Positions 1 through 5,630 of a DNA stretch of 8,193 bases are shown here, in pieces (positions within the stretch are counted from its first letter, which is position 1; every line of letters starts with the position of its first letter). The DNA lies in contig JABXGX010000343.1 of the NCBI GenBank assembly GCA_016550405.1, positions 1 through 8,193 on the forward strand, read 5' to 3'. The notes below the pieces were generated by a model. The model saw nothing but the letters and a program-made list of their open reading frames with translations, was not told the DNA's origin and did no database searches. Source of the DNA: an archaeon. Lineage in GTDB: Archaea; Asgardarchaeota; Hermodarchaeia; Hermodarchaeales; Hermodarchaeaceae. Made by a program: the position numbers and the translations under genes.

Positions 1-1
1 A

Positions 2-166
2 TACGGTTCTTGGACTCGTTCAGAACAAAAGGCAATTAACGAGGGGCTAGACGCTAATGAAAGCTCTTCTCAAACTCGAAAAACATTAAGGCGTACTGGT
101 CTTTACTTCGCACTAATCGGAATTATTTTGGTTCTCATCGGATTTACGCTATCTATTATCTTTTAA
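2..166 (+). CDS. C-terminal fragment of a tail-anchored or membrane protein (5' end outside window)
   Basis: The reading frame is open from the window edge to the TAA at 164-166 and gives 54 residues. The first 33 are polar and charged, ending in a basic stretch (RKTLRR). A hydrophobic helix of about 20 residues follows (LYFALIGIILVLIGF...) and ends directly at the stop, so the protein finishes inside or just beyond the membrane. The basic stretch before the helix suggests that the preceding region is cytosolic. I do not recognise the family; only the end of the gene is visible. It converges on the minus-strand gene ending at 259, with an inverted repeat between them. An open frame plus a clear TM helix makes coding likely. 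Confidence 0.55.
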   Translation, partial: YGSWTRSEQKAINEGLDANESSSQTRKTLRRTGLYFALIGIILVLIGFTLSIIF

Positions 167-197
167 GTCATATTTAGTAGCCAATCCGTTTTGTTAT

Positions 198-260
198 GAA
201 ATACCCAAAAATCATCTTTGTAAACCCCTTTAAAACACAAGGATAAGATATTTGGGTTTC
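198..260. terminator. Imperfect inverted repeat between convergent genes, possible bidirectional terminator
   Basis: The left arm at 198-218 (GAAATACCCAAA...ATCTT) pairs with the right arm at 245-260 (AAGATATTTGGGTTTC). Blocks of 4, 6 and 5 matching bases are separated by small bulges, with an AT-rich loop of about 26 bases. The right arm overlaps the stop codon (259-261) of the minus-strand wHTH gene, and the + strand gene ends at 166. The position between two converging stops fits a shared terminator or mRNA 3'-end structure. Archaeal termination relies mainly on T-runs, so the role is inferred. Confidence 0.3.
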
Positions 261-717
261 AAAATTGGGGGAGGCGCTTCCAAATCCGGTAGCCTTCGAT
301 CCAAAGGGCAATAGCTGCAGCCAAGGATGGGAGGGTAACAAGGATGGTCTCGAGGTTGCCATAGCGTAGAAAGAGAAGAATTAGCGAACCGGTGATGATG
401 GAAAGGGTAAGGGCATAGAAAAAGTAGCGGGGAACCAGGTGGGTACGGATATCCATAAAATCATTGAGGATGCCAATCTTTTGCCGAGATACGAGTGAAT
501 ATTCCCCGTTAGGATGTTTTTGCGCATAATCCCAATTCAGGAGCTTGTCCAAGTGAAAAACGGCGCTACTGGGGCTCTGGAAGCCAAGTGCCCGTTGCAC
601 TTCACGAGGACCAATGCCATGATCTGAGTGAAGGAACAGGTAGATGTAGACACGAAAGGTCGTTCCAGTAATCTCTTCCCCGGAGCGTTTCGCATTTCTT
701 TCAACCAGCAAGGTCAC
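259..717 (-). CDS. Membrane-anchored winged-helix DNA-binding protein
   Basis: This 152-residue protein has a winged-helix domain at about residues 20-78: a first helix (TFRVYIYLFLH), a helix-turn-helix around GIGPREVQRALGFQSPSSA with recognition helix VFHLDKLLNW, and a short wing ending GEYSLV. Two hydrophobic helices follow, at about 97-117 and 124-144, and a basic tail. The DNA-binding part would lie in the cytosol, tethered to the membrane. The wHTH resembles ArsR/MarR-like archaeal regulators, but no ligand or metal site is visible. The GTG start at 717-715 abuts the TGA (720-718) of the upstream gene with no gap, so the two are probably co-transcribed and translationally coupled. A sensory pairing with that surface protein is inference. 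Confidence 0.8.
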   Translation of the reverse strand: MTLLVERNAKRSGEEITGTTFRVYIYLFLHSDHGIGPREVQRALGFQSPSSAVFHLDKLLNWDYAQKHPNGEYSLVSRQKIGILNDFMDIRTHLVPRYFFYALTLSIITGSLILLFLRYGNLETILVTLPSLAAAIALWIEGYRIWKRLPQF

Positions 718-1344
718 TCATTCCCATAACAGATCATTTTCGGATTGCATCGAGGTCTTCTGTTCAGCTTTCCGTTGTCGGCGCCGACGGAGGTACGCTA
801 GAATAATGAATGTCCAAAAGGGAAGTGCAGCTAACCCAATTAGAATGAGGCCTGTATAATAGGTAAAGCTACCATAATACTGAATAATGTAGGTCATAAT
901 GATTTGTGTTGGGCCAGACCCGGTGATATGAATGTGAAAGCCAGTGAACGGAAGAAGCTGATCATGGGTCGCATTTGCCCAACTTAGAATGAAATTAACA
1001 ACACTTTGATTAATTGCCTGTAATAACACGATCTGAATATTGACAGGAGAGAGGACCTGATAGTTACTAAAGACAGTGACTTCAATCTGACTGCTATTTC
1101 CTCCCTCCTGCACTTGCAATCGAGCCTGTGCATATTGGGTCGGGAGCATCTGAACGTAAAGCCAGCTCTCAAAATGCCCAGAATTCCATGAAATCACACC
1201 AGTTCGGAGCTCTATCGGAATGAACCCCGGTCCAGGAACAACCATACCCACTGCCCCAAGGATGATGAGCGTCAAACCTACACCCAACAATAGCCCCTCA
1301 AGGCGAACACCACGAGCAGCGTTTAAGACCTTTACGTTCTTCAC
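718..1344 (-). CDS. Two-TM surface protein with extracytoplasmic beta-rich domain
   Basis: From the GTG at 1344-1342 this is 208 residues. There is a short basic N-terminus, TM1 at about 16-36, a non-cytosolic domain of about 125 residues rich in beta-type sequence with N-glycosylation sequons (NSS, NQS, NAT), TM2 at about 164-185, and a strongly basic tail (RRRRQRK) consistent with cytosolic placement. The frame stays open upstream to an ATG at 1452, but those 36 residues look non-coding, and an AT-rich box at 1379-1384 lies within them; the shorter start is therefore preferred. The middle segment (IEVTVFSNYQVLSPVNIQI) resembles VEIEFFTTNETPVTLRI of the gene at 6242-6808, suggesting distant paralogy. 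The wHTH gene follows without a gap. I recognise no named family. Confidence 0.7.
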   Translation of the reverse strand: MKNVKVLNAARGVRLEGLLLGVGLTLIILGAVGMVVPGPGFIPIELRTGVISWNSGHFESWLYVQMLPTQYAQARLQVQEGGNSSQIEVTVFSNYQVLSPVNIQIVLLQAINQSVVNFILSWANATHDQLLPFTGFHIHITGSGPTQIIMTYIIQYYGSFTYYTGLILIGLAALPFWTFIILAYLRRRRQRKAEQKTSMQSENDLLWE

Positions 1345-1378
1345 GAGGACACGTCCAAAGCAATAATCGACCCGATGC

Positions 1379-1384
1379 TTATAA
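1379..1384 (-). promoter_or_regulatory. Candidate TATA box for the 1344-to-259 operon
   Basis: On the minus strand the sequence reads AATTATAAGC. The TTATAA core is 35 bases upstream of the GTG at 1344, which would give a transcript leader of roughly 10-15 bases with standard archaeal TATA-to-start spacing. It supports the GTG start over the ATG at 1452. The call rests on composition and position only. Confidence 0.3.
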
Positions 1385-1556
1385 TTCGATACAATCGAAC
1401 ACTGATTCCTAATGGAACTAAATGAACTACAAAAGCTTGAGAGCCAAATCATCGATACTCAACAGAATGTTTGATGTGATTCTAGCACTCCAAGTATTAG
1501 GTTCCAATGCACTGAACTAGAAAACCCTATTACCACACCACTGCTAGTATGCACTT

Positions 1557-2051
1557 GTGATTTCTTCCAAGCTTATCAGGGCCCTCCGATTCATCGCCGA
1601 ACAATTACACAATCAACAGATCCGTTGGGTGTTAGTCGGCAGCTTGAGCTTAGCCTTACAAGGAGTTGAACTTCACCCCAGAGACATTGACATACTCACC
1701 GACAAACAAGGCGCTTACGTATTCGCCCAGATCTTTCAAGCCTATACCCACAAGCCCGTTGAATTCAAACAATCTACACTCTTTGAATCCCACTTCGGAC
1801 AATTCAAAATCAAGGGAGCACCAGTCGACGTAATGGGCGATTTACACGTAAAAGTAGATAACAAATGGACATCACTCACCCACCGTCTCGAAACAGCCAA
1901 ACACATCACAATAGATCAAACGACAATACCCGTCGTCCAATTAGTAGACCAACTGGAAACCTACACAAAACTGGGACGCCGCAAAGACACCGACCGCATA
2001 ACACGAATCCAGCAAGCACTAGACAACGCTACTCGTCGAAGTTCTGAATGA
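1557..2051 (+). CDS. Nucleotidyltransferase of the MNT/AbiEii-like superfamily
   Basis: This 164-residue protein matches the small polymerase-beta-fold nucleotidyltransferases. The motif VLVGSLSLALQG (about 25-36) is the G-S nucleotide-binding turn. HPRDIDIL (40-47) supplies the D-x-D metal pair at Asp43 and Asp45, and PVDVMGD has the third acid, Asp91. The C-terminal part has the LGRRKDTDRI signature common in this group (about 139-148). Relatives transfer a nucleotide to protein or RNA and often act as toxin or antitoxin parts. No HEPN, AbiEi or other partner is adjacent, so the substrate is unknown. The start is GTG at 1557; the in-frame TAG at 1545-1547 leaves no earlier option. The last seven codons and the stop lie inside dispersed repeat copy A (2029-2076), so the C-terminus may have been remodelled. 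Confidence 0.82.
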   Translation: MISSKLIRALRFIAEQLHNQQIRWVLVGSLSLALQGVELHPRDIDILTDKQGAYVFAQIFQAYTHKPVEFKQSTLFESHFGQFKIKGAPVDVMGDLHVKVDNKWTSLTHRLETAKHITIDQTTIPVVQLVDQLETYTKLGRRKDTDRITRIQQALDNATRRSSE

Positions 2052-2076
2052 CCTGTGTCGTCCACTAAGATGATAC
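2029..2076 (-). repeat. Dispersed repeat copy A, overlapping the nucleotidyltransferase stop
   Basis: On the minus strand this reads TQVIQNFDE then TAG (2031-2029), the conserved end of the six-copy family. Upstream of the TQ the coding frame is broken by another TAG and only scattered similarity remains, for example ATCATCTTAG against AATCATCTGG of copy B. It overlaps the final 23 bases of the + strand nucleotidyltransferase. Confidence 0.6.
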
Positions 2077-2125
2077 TCCTTTTGGCGCCGTTATCTTCTT
2101 ATTCTCATTCTAGCTAAGATTACCT

Positions 2126-2130
2126 GGAGG
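2126..2130 (+). promoter_or_regulatory. Shine-Dalgarno GGAGG for the ATA-start ORF
   Basis: A perfect GGAGG sits seven bases before the ATA at 2138 and four bases before the ATC at 2135. No ATG, GTG, TTG or CTG exists in this frame between the upstream in-frame TAG (2111-2113) and the conserved coding part. The site argues that the ORF is, or recently was, translated from about 2138. Confidence 0.55.
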
Positions 2131-2137
2131 GAATATC

Positions 2138-2365
2138 ATAACCGAATACAAACCAGCGCAATCACTTACCCAAGCCCTCACCGGAGCCTTCCTACTCGGA
2201 ACCGCAGGCCTCCTGATTTTCACAGCCCTTGTCTACGCGATTTCCGGCGGCAATCACCCTTTCGGCCCTTCCGCTGAACACCTCTATATGATTTGGCTAA
2301 CAAGCCTACTCGGTTTCTTCTTCCTCGGACTCGCCATTTACTTCATCCGACGAGCCCAAGACTAA
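2138..2365 (+). CDS. Small two-TM membrane protein with a non-canonical start (ATA or ATC)
   Basis: The frame encodes 75 residues: a polar N-terminus (TEYKPAQSLTQ), a hydrophobic helix at about 14-35, a short loop (SGGNHPFGPSAEH), a second helix at about 50-70, and a basic end (RRAQD). The loop-helix pattern and codon use resemble neighbouring genes. The only plausible start codons are ATA 2138 or ATC 2135, directly after a perfect GGAGG. Either a rare start is used, or an ATG has mutated to ATA and expression is reduced or lost; a consensus error is also possible. It follows the nucleotidyltransferase by 86 bases on the same strand. I do not recognise the family. Confidence 0.55.
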   Translation: MTEYKPAQSLTQALTGAFLLGTAGLLIFTALVYAISGGNHPFGPSAEHLYMIWLTSLLGFFFLGLAIYFIRRAQD

Positions 2366-2391
2366 TACAAGGACAAGCAAGAAACGCCACG

Positions 2392-2528
2392 CTATTCATC
2401 GAAATTCTGGATAACCTGCGTTGCTTCGTCCAGATGATTCAACACCTGCACCCAGATCGCCGTATGCCCATGCACCGCATGCTCCGCACAAGAAAGATCC
2501 TTGAATAATCTCGCTCAAATGAGTCCAT
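2392..2528 (-). pseudogene. Dispersed repeat copy B: frameshifted small ORF
   Basis: An ATG at 2528-2526 opens MDSFERDYSRI in one frame. The frame one base away continues LSCAEHAV... and ends VQVLNHLDEATQVIQNFDE followed by TAG (2394-2392). Restoring one base near the junction would give about 45 residues. Copy F has the matching string RIILSC..H.V without interruption, which supports the frameshift reading. It begins ten bases after the stop of the minus-strand gene ending at 2538 and ends 26 bases from the + strand stop at 2365. The function of the peptide is unknown. Confidence 0.4.
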
Positions 2529-2537
2529 GCTGTAATT

Positions 2538-3173
2538 TTAATCGGTATGGGTATATCGTTGACGGATTAGCACCCAACATAAGACAAGTAGTAGTCCTCC
2601 GACAAGGGCTTCGACGGGGAATCCAGGAATTGGATAAGGTTCAGGATTCGAGACCGTTGCTTGGTGTAGGGTCATCGTGGTATTTTCTGTTGAGTAACTT
2701 ACTGATGCGATTATTGAATCATTCAGGGCCACGATATCCCACCACAACTGAACACTAAAATTAATCGAGGCAACCTCGCCTGATCCCACATGGTGCTCTG
2801 GAACGGTATGATCTCCTGTATGATTCCATGTCTGCCCCTCCACTAACCAAGCATTCTCCGGATCATAACTAACCACAGACCAGAGGTCGCTATATACTGA
2901 ATAGCCACGCTGGAAGATATGTACTCGGTGGGCATTGAATGGGGAAGATTCGTTCAAAGACTCGACAAAGACTTGGATGTTCCAATTGAAATTCGCCAGT
3001 TCCCAAACCACATCGGGTCCATCCACCCCGATAACCACAGTGACTCCAGTATCATCGTAAACATCATAGGATCCCCACATAGAATGCCCAGTTAATGGTA
3101 AAATACCAGATACAATTACACCAAGCAAGATCATTGCTTGTAGTTGTACCAACAACCTAATTTTCTGTGACAC
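2538..3173 (-). CDS. Secreted, membrane-anchored surface protein with IPGFP C-terminal anchor (paralog 2)
   Basis: This 211-residue protein has an N-terminal hydrophobic segment (about 6-28; signal peptide or anchor), a beta-rich outer domain with five N-x-S/T sequons (74, 117, 138, 151, 164), then PIPGFP (181-186), a TM helix (187-203) and a short tail RQRYTHTD. The PGF-helix-basic layout resembles archaeal PGF-CTERM-type sorting signals processed by archaeosortases; no such enzyme is in the window. It is collinear with the gene upstream: DGPD at 51-54, LN.S.PFNA at 73-81 and EG..WN.T at 112-119 occupy identical positions in both. The start is GTG at 3173, 16 bases after the upstream stop, with a G-rich AGGT before it. 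Second gene of an operon; function unknown. Confidence 0.78.
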   Translation of the reverse strand: MSQKIRLLVQLQAMILLGVIVSGILPLTGHSMWGSYDVYDDTGVTVVIGVDGPDVVWELANFNWNIQVFVESLNESSPFNAHRVHIFQRGYSVYSDLWSVVSYDPENAWLVEGQTWNHTGDHTVPEHHVGSGEVASINFSVQLWWDIVALNDSIIASVSYSTENTTMTLHQATVSNPEPYPIPGFPVEALVGGLLLVLCWVLIRQRYTHTD

Positions 3174-3189
3174 ACCGACCTGCCCCCTT

Positions 3190-3837
3190 CTAGTAGTGTT
3201 GCCGGACGGAAGCCGTTTTTTGGCTTTTCATATGTCTTTGACTAACAACCACTCCAAATGTAATGAGAATCGTAAGAAGAATCGCGGACCATGGAAAACC
3301 TGGGATTATGGCAGTTGGTCTCACTTTATAGTGGAAATCATAGCGGAAGGGAGAACTCCAATATTCCGTACGATGTGAAGAACCGGAACCAGTTAGCACG
3401 TACCATACAACAACAAGCTGGACTTCAACCTGTACTGTGTATTCTTCACCCCCCGTATACAAAATAAGCCTCCCCTTGAAAGTTTCATTCCAGCTAGCTC
3501 CTTCCGTGAGTGACAGCGATTCTTGAGGCGTCCATCTGTGTGATGTGGCAGCATCCGTTTCCTCGAGTCGAATCTCAGTAACATTGACAGCAACTGCATT
3601 GAAAGGTTCGCTCTGATTTAGTAAAAGGACCTCTACATCGACCCAAAAGGACAAACGATCATTTGTATAAACGTGATCCGGTCCCTGCGCCGATACGGCC
3701 ACGGTCGCCCCATGCTCCGACAACGTTCCCTGAGCATTCCACAGTGCCACAGAACCACCGAAAGGAACTGCTGCAAAGAAAGTAACAAGAAGCCAAAAAC
3801 CAAAAGCTACTAGCATGAACCAACTGCGCCTATACAC
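3190..3837 (-). CDS. Secreted, membrane-anchored surface protein with IPGFP C-terminal anchor (paralog 1)
   Basis: This 215-residue protein has N-terminal basic residues and a hydrophobic segment (about 7-27), an outer beta-rich domain with sequons at 74, 85 and 117, IPGFP at 178-182, a TM helix (about 183-199) and a 16-residue polar, basic tail. It is the first gene of a two-gene minus-strand operon with its paralog. The two align without gaps over about the first 120 residues at motifs such as QGPD, LNQSEPFNA and EGASWNET, and then diverge. The start is GTG at 3837; ATG at 3816 (residue 8) would leave too few charged residues before the helix. An AT-rich box at about 3886-3893 could serve as its TATA element. 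Likely a cell-surface adhesin or receptor-like protein, but no known domain is recognised. Confidence 0.78.
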   Translation of the reverse strand: MYRRSWFMLVAFGFWLLVTFFAAVPFGGSVALWNAQGTLSEHGATVAVSAQGPDHVYTNDRLSFWVDVEVLLLNQSEPFNAVAVNVTEIRLEETDAATSHRWTPQESLSLTEGASWNETFKGRLILYTGGEEYTVQVEVQLVVVWYVLTGSGSSHRTEYWSSPFRYDFHYKVRPTAIIPGFPWSAILLTILITFGVVVSQRHMKSQKTASVRQHY

Positions 3838-3885
3838 CCTAAATCACATCCACGACGACCATTCCAAGAAAAAAGATTCATGAAC

Positions 3886-3893
3886 CGTATATA
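3886..3893 (-). promoter_or_regulatory. Candidate TATA box for the 3837-to-2538 operon
   Basis: The minus strand reads ATTATATACGG here, about 50 bases upstream of the GTG at 3837. That would leave a leader of roughly 25 bases. The rest of the stretch 3838-4134 holds repeat copy C, a candidate upstream element for the 4135 gene and otherwise nothing I can identify. Confidence 0.35.
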
Positions 3894-3959
3894 ATGTCAT
3901 CGTAGGCGGCAGAAACCAGCACCCAACCCTACCTACAACTTAAAACAGCACAAAAAGGG

Positions 3960-4025
3960 TTACGCGTCGAAGTTCGAAATCACTGTGTGATTTCATCCAG
4001 ATGGTTCAACACTTCAACTCGATTA
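3960..4025 (-). repeat. Dispersed repeat copy C, frameshifted
   Basis: On the minus strand this reads RVEVLNHLDEITQ, then hits TGA. Adding one G after the CAG restores QVISNFDA and a TAA at 3962-3960, so this is a one-base deletion relative to the family. The open frame runs further back into a polar stretch (QYLDKFATNLNQIN) that is only weakly like the other copies. Unlike the other five copies it does not follow a + strand gene. Confidence 0.55.
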
Positions 4026-4081
4026 ATTTGGTTTAAGTTAGTCGCAAATTTATCAAGATACTGAGAAGAGGAAAAAAGTAC

Positions 4082-4089
4082 AAATAAAT
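4082..4089 (+). promoter_or_regulatory. Candidate TATA box upstream of the GOLD-like gene
   Basis: AAATAAAT follows a purine-rich run (GAGGAAAAAAG) that could act as a BRE, 45 bases ahead of the TTG at 4135. Standard spacing would give a leader of about 20-25 bases containing the AAAGGT ribosome site at 4125-4130. Based on composition only. Confidence 0.3.
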
Positions 4090-4134
4090 GATAAGCGCAA
4101 TGGTAATAACATCAACTCTGAGGGAAAGGTCGCA

Positions 4135-4809
4135 TTGAAACGCAATGCAATGGCAATCACCTTACTCCTAATCGCATTAATGATGGCTATTCCGCCCATC
4201 CGGGCAGATTGGGTATTCGTCACCAATACCTACGATGGCACCTTCGTCATCGATCCTGGGAGCTGGTATGCACTTTATGCGTATCGTACAGAAGGTTACA
4301 AATCTGAATTCGCCTTACAAGTCACAGCAAGCGGAAACAGCGAAATCGATTTCTTCATCTGCGATGCCGGAAACTATTCACTTTGGAGCGACGGCTATAC
4401 TGCAACTGTCTACAAACTCCATGAAAACATAGTTAGTTACGGTAGCCACTTTGTCTATCCTTATAGCGACGACTGGTATTTCGTCTTCTCCAACACCTTC
4501 AGCCTTTTCACCTCCAAAACCGTCCAATTCACCAATGATCTTTACCAATGGGTAACACCCACTACACCCCCAACACTCCCCACCATACCAAGTTTCTACC
4601 CCCTAATGATGCTAAGCTTCGGCATAATAGTCGTAGTCATTATCGGCGTCGCTGCCATCGTCATCGCACGTGATGCCACCCGCAAACCCGCCATACCCAC
4701 TCCACCACCCTTAACTCAACGCCACTGCACCAACTGTGGCACCCCACTTACCGGCAACGAAACCTACTGCGGCGAATGTGGAGCCCAACTACGCCAACAA
4801 AACGACTAA
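4135..4809 (+). CDS. Secreted GOLD/PPC-like beta domain, TM helix and cytosolic zinc ribbon
   Basis: This 224-residue protein begins with a Sec signal peptide (KRN, hydrophobic core, likely cleavage after IRA at residue 24). The outer domain (25-135) is beta-rich with GSWYALYAY, IDFFICDAGNYSLW and DDWYFVFSNTFS; this resembles GOLD/emp24-type or PPC-type beta-sandwiches, a family-level guess. A Thr/Pro linker (141-152), a TM helix (about 155-178) and a Pro-rich stretch lead to a C-terminal zinc ribbon with Cys198, Cys201, Cys212 and Cys215 (C-T-N-C-G...C-G-E-C). Topology puts the ribbon in the cytosol. The start is TTG at 4135 with AAAGGT four bases upstream; ATG at residue 6 is less likely because it would drop the basic n-region. 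The ribbon closely matches that of the GTPase at 7036. Its stop overlaps repeat copy D. Confidence 0.8.
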   Translation: MKRNAMAITLLLIALMMAIPPIRADWVFVTNTYDGTFVIDPGSWYALYAYRTEGYKSEFALQVTASGNSEIDFFICDAGNYSLWSDGYTATVYKLHENIVSYGSHFVYPYSDDWYFVFSNTFSLFTSKTVQFTNDLYQWVTPTTPPTLPTIPSFYPLMMLSFGIIVVVIIGVAAIVIARDATRKPAIPTPPPLTQRHCTNCGTPLTGNETYCGECGAQLRQQND

Positions 4810-4852
4810 TCCTCGAAGTTCTGAATCCCGGGTTGTAGTTTCCGGGTGGCTT
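4806..4852 (-). repeat. Dispersed repeat copy D, overlapping the stop of the GOLD-like gene
   Basis: On the minus strand this reads IQNFED then TAG (4808-4806), which overlaps the + strand TAA (4807-4809). Further back, AGCCACCCGGAAACTACAAC lines up with AACCATCTGGATGAAATCAC of copy C, but the frame has shifted by small deletions. It lies before the GNAT gene and argues against the upstream in-frame GTG of that gene at 4846. Confidence 0.5.
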
Positions 4853-4899
4853 ACTCTGTAATTCGGAACATTCTTCTTAATGAAAGAGTATCGTCAATC

Positions 4900-5418
4900 A
4901 TGGAAAGATGGAAAACCCCCTTGAAGGATGACCGAGAAGTCGTCATTCGATTCCTCACTCCCGATGACCAAGACCACCTATACGCCATGTTTGCGTCCAT
5001 GTCTGAGGAAGCCTTACAATGGAGTATGGCGCCATATTCCGAAAAGGTGATTGAACGCTGGATCAACAACTACAAGCATCTCATACCGCTCGTTGCTGAA
5101 TTCCACAACCGAATCATCGGGTACTCCGCCATCTTCAAGAACCCACACCCACGCATGAAAGGCATTGCCGATATTGGATGCTACCTACACCAAGACTTCC
5201 ACGGAATCGGGCTGGGCACCGCGATGACCCAACACCTCCTTGAATTAGTGAAAGACCATGATGTCCACCGATTGAGCGCACTAGTGGTTGAAGAAAACAA
5301 CGCGTCAATCCAGCTGTACAAAAAATTCGGATTTACCATCGAAGGAACCCAGCGTGACGCCTACTATGGCAACGATGACCAATACCATAACATCCTCATC
5401 ATGGGCAAAATTCTGTAA
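4900..5418 (+). CDS. GNAT-family N-acetyltransferase (RimI/RimJ-like)
   Basis: This 172-residue acetyltransferase should transfer acetyl from acetyl-CoA to an amine, most likely a protein N-terminus or a small metabolite. Motif A, the pyrophosphate-binding loop, is Q-D-F-H-G-I-G-L-G at 98-106, matching the Q/R-x-x-G-x-G/A consensus. It is preceded by the beta strand IADIGCYL and followed by helix TAMTQHLLELV. Motif B is ENNASIQLYKKFGF at 132-145, with the Asn and Tyr typical of the family, and the final strand is YHNILIMGKIL. The length is typical of single-domain GNATs. The frame opens at GTG 4846, but the extra 18 residues cover degenerate repeat sequence, so ATG 4900 is preferred. The substrate cannot be told from sequence. 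Confidence 0.9.
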   Translation: MERWKTPLKDDREVVIRFLTPDDQDHLYAMFASMSEEALQWSMAPYSEKVIERWINNYKHLIPLVAEFHNRIIGYSAIFKNPHPRMKGIADIGCYLHQDFHGIGLGTAMTQHLLELVKDHDVHRLSALVVEENNASIQLYKKFGFTIEGTQRDAYYGNDDQYHNILIMGKIL

Positions 5419-5425
5419 CAGCCAC

Positions 5426-5545
5426 TCACCCTGCAAAGTTCTGAATCGCCTGCATCAACTCACCCTGATGATTCAACACCTGCACCCACATCGTCATCTG
5501 CCTAATCTCTCTCTTCACGGCAAAAGACATGCAGAAATAATCCAT
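5426..5545 (-). CDS. Possible small protein of 39 aa (intact dispersed repeat copy E)
   Basis: From ATG 5545-5543 to TGA 5428-5426 the frame encodes 39 residues. It starts MDYFCMSFAVKREIRQ and ends MWVQVLNHQGELMQAIQNF then AG and stop. A second ATG at 5530 gives 34 residues. The WVQVLNH and IQNF blocks are shared with copy B, and the start MD.F also resembles that copy. It is the only copy here with an uninterrupted frame from an ATG. No clear ribosome site precedes it. It lies tail-to-tail with the GNAT gene, seven bases between stops. It could be a real small protein or a not-yet-broken remnant; the sequence suggests amphipathic helices. Confidence 0.38.
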   Translation of the reverse strand: MDYFCMSFAVKREIRQMTMWVQVLNHQGELMQAIQNFAG

Positions 5546-5577
5546 AAAAGGAATTCAGCTCGAATCAGAAATCCAGC

Positions 5578-5585
5578 CTATACAA
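5578..5585 (+). promoter_or_regulatory. Candidate TATA box for the 5631-6808 operon
   Basis: CTATACAA lies about 50 bases before the ATG at 5631, which would place transcription start near 5605 and give a leader of about 25 bases carrying the GGAG at 5621-5624. Based on composition and spacing only. Confidence 0.25.
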
Positions 5586-5630
5586 TTATTGCTTTAAGCT
5601 AGTAATACATCTAAAATCTTGGAGTGGATG

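Noticed and set aside
1345..1452. N-terminal extension of the 718-1344 gene to the ATG at 1452
   Set aside because: The 36 extra residues (many Ser, Cys and Arg, no helix or domain) look non-coding, an AT-rich TATA-like box lies inside, and the protein from GTG 1344 already has a normal basic N-terminus and TM1.
1557..2365. Toxin-antitoxin pair formed by the nucleotidyltransferase and the following small membrane protein
   Set aside because: The known partners of such enzymes are soluble HEPN or wHTH proteins; the neighbour is a two-TM protein 86 bases away with its own ribosome site, so there is no support beyond proximity.
2392..2450. RNA hairpin in repeat copy B (TCTGGA pairing with TCCAGA)
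   Set aside because: The pairing is not kept in copies C, D, E or F, whereas the encoded peptide is, so a conserved RNA structure is not supported.
2293..2508. Plus-strand 71-residue frame, rich in His, Arg and Pro
   Set aside because: It crosses the 3' end of the two-TM small protein and repeat copy B in a different frame; its composition is typical of a shadow of real coding on other frames.
4846..4899. Upstream GTG start for the GNAT gene at 4846
   Set aside because: The extra 18 residues begin inside degenerate repeat copy D and add nothing to the GNAT fold; ATG 4900 gives a typical length.
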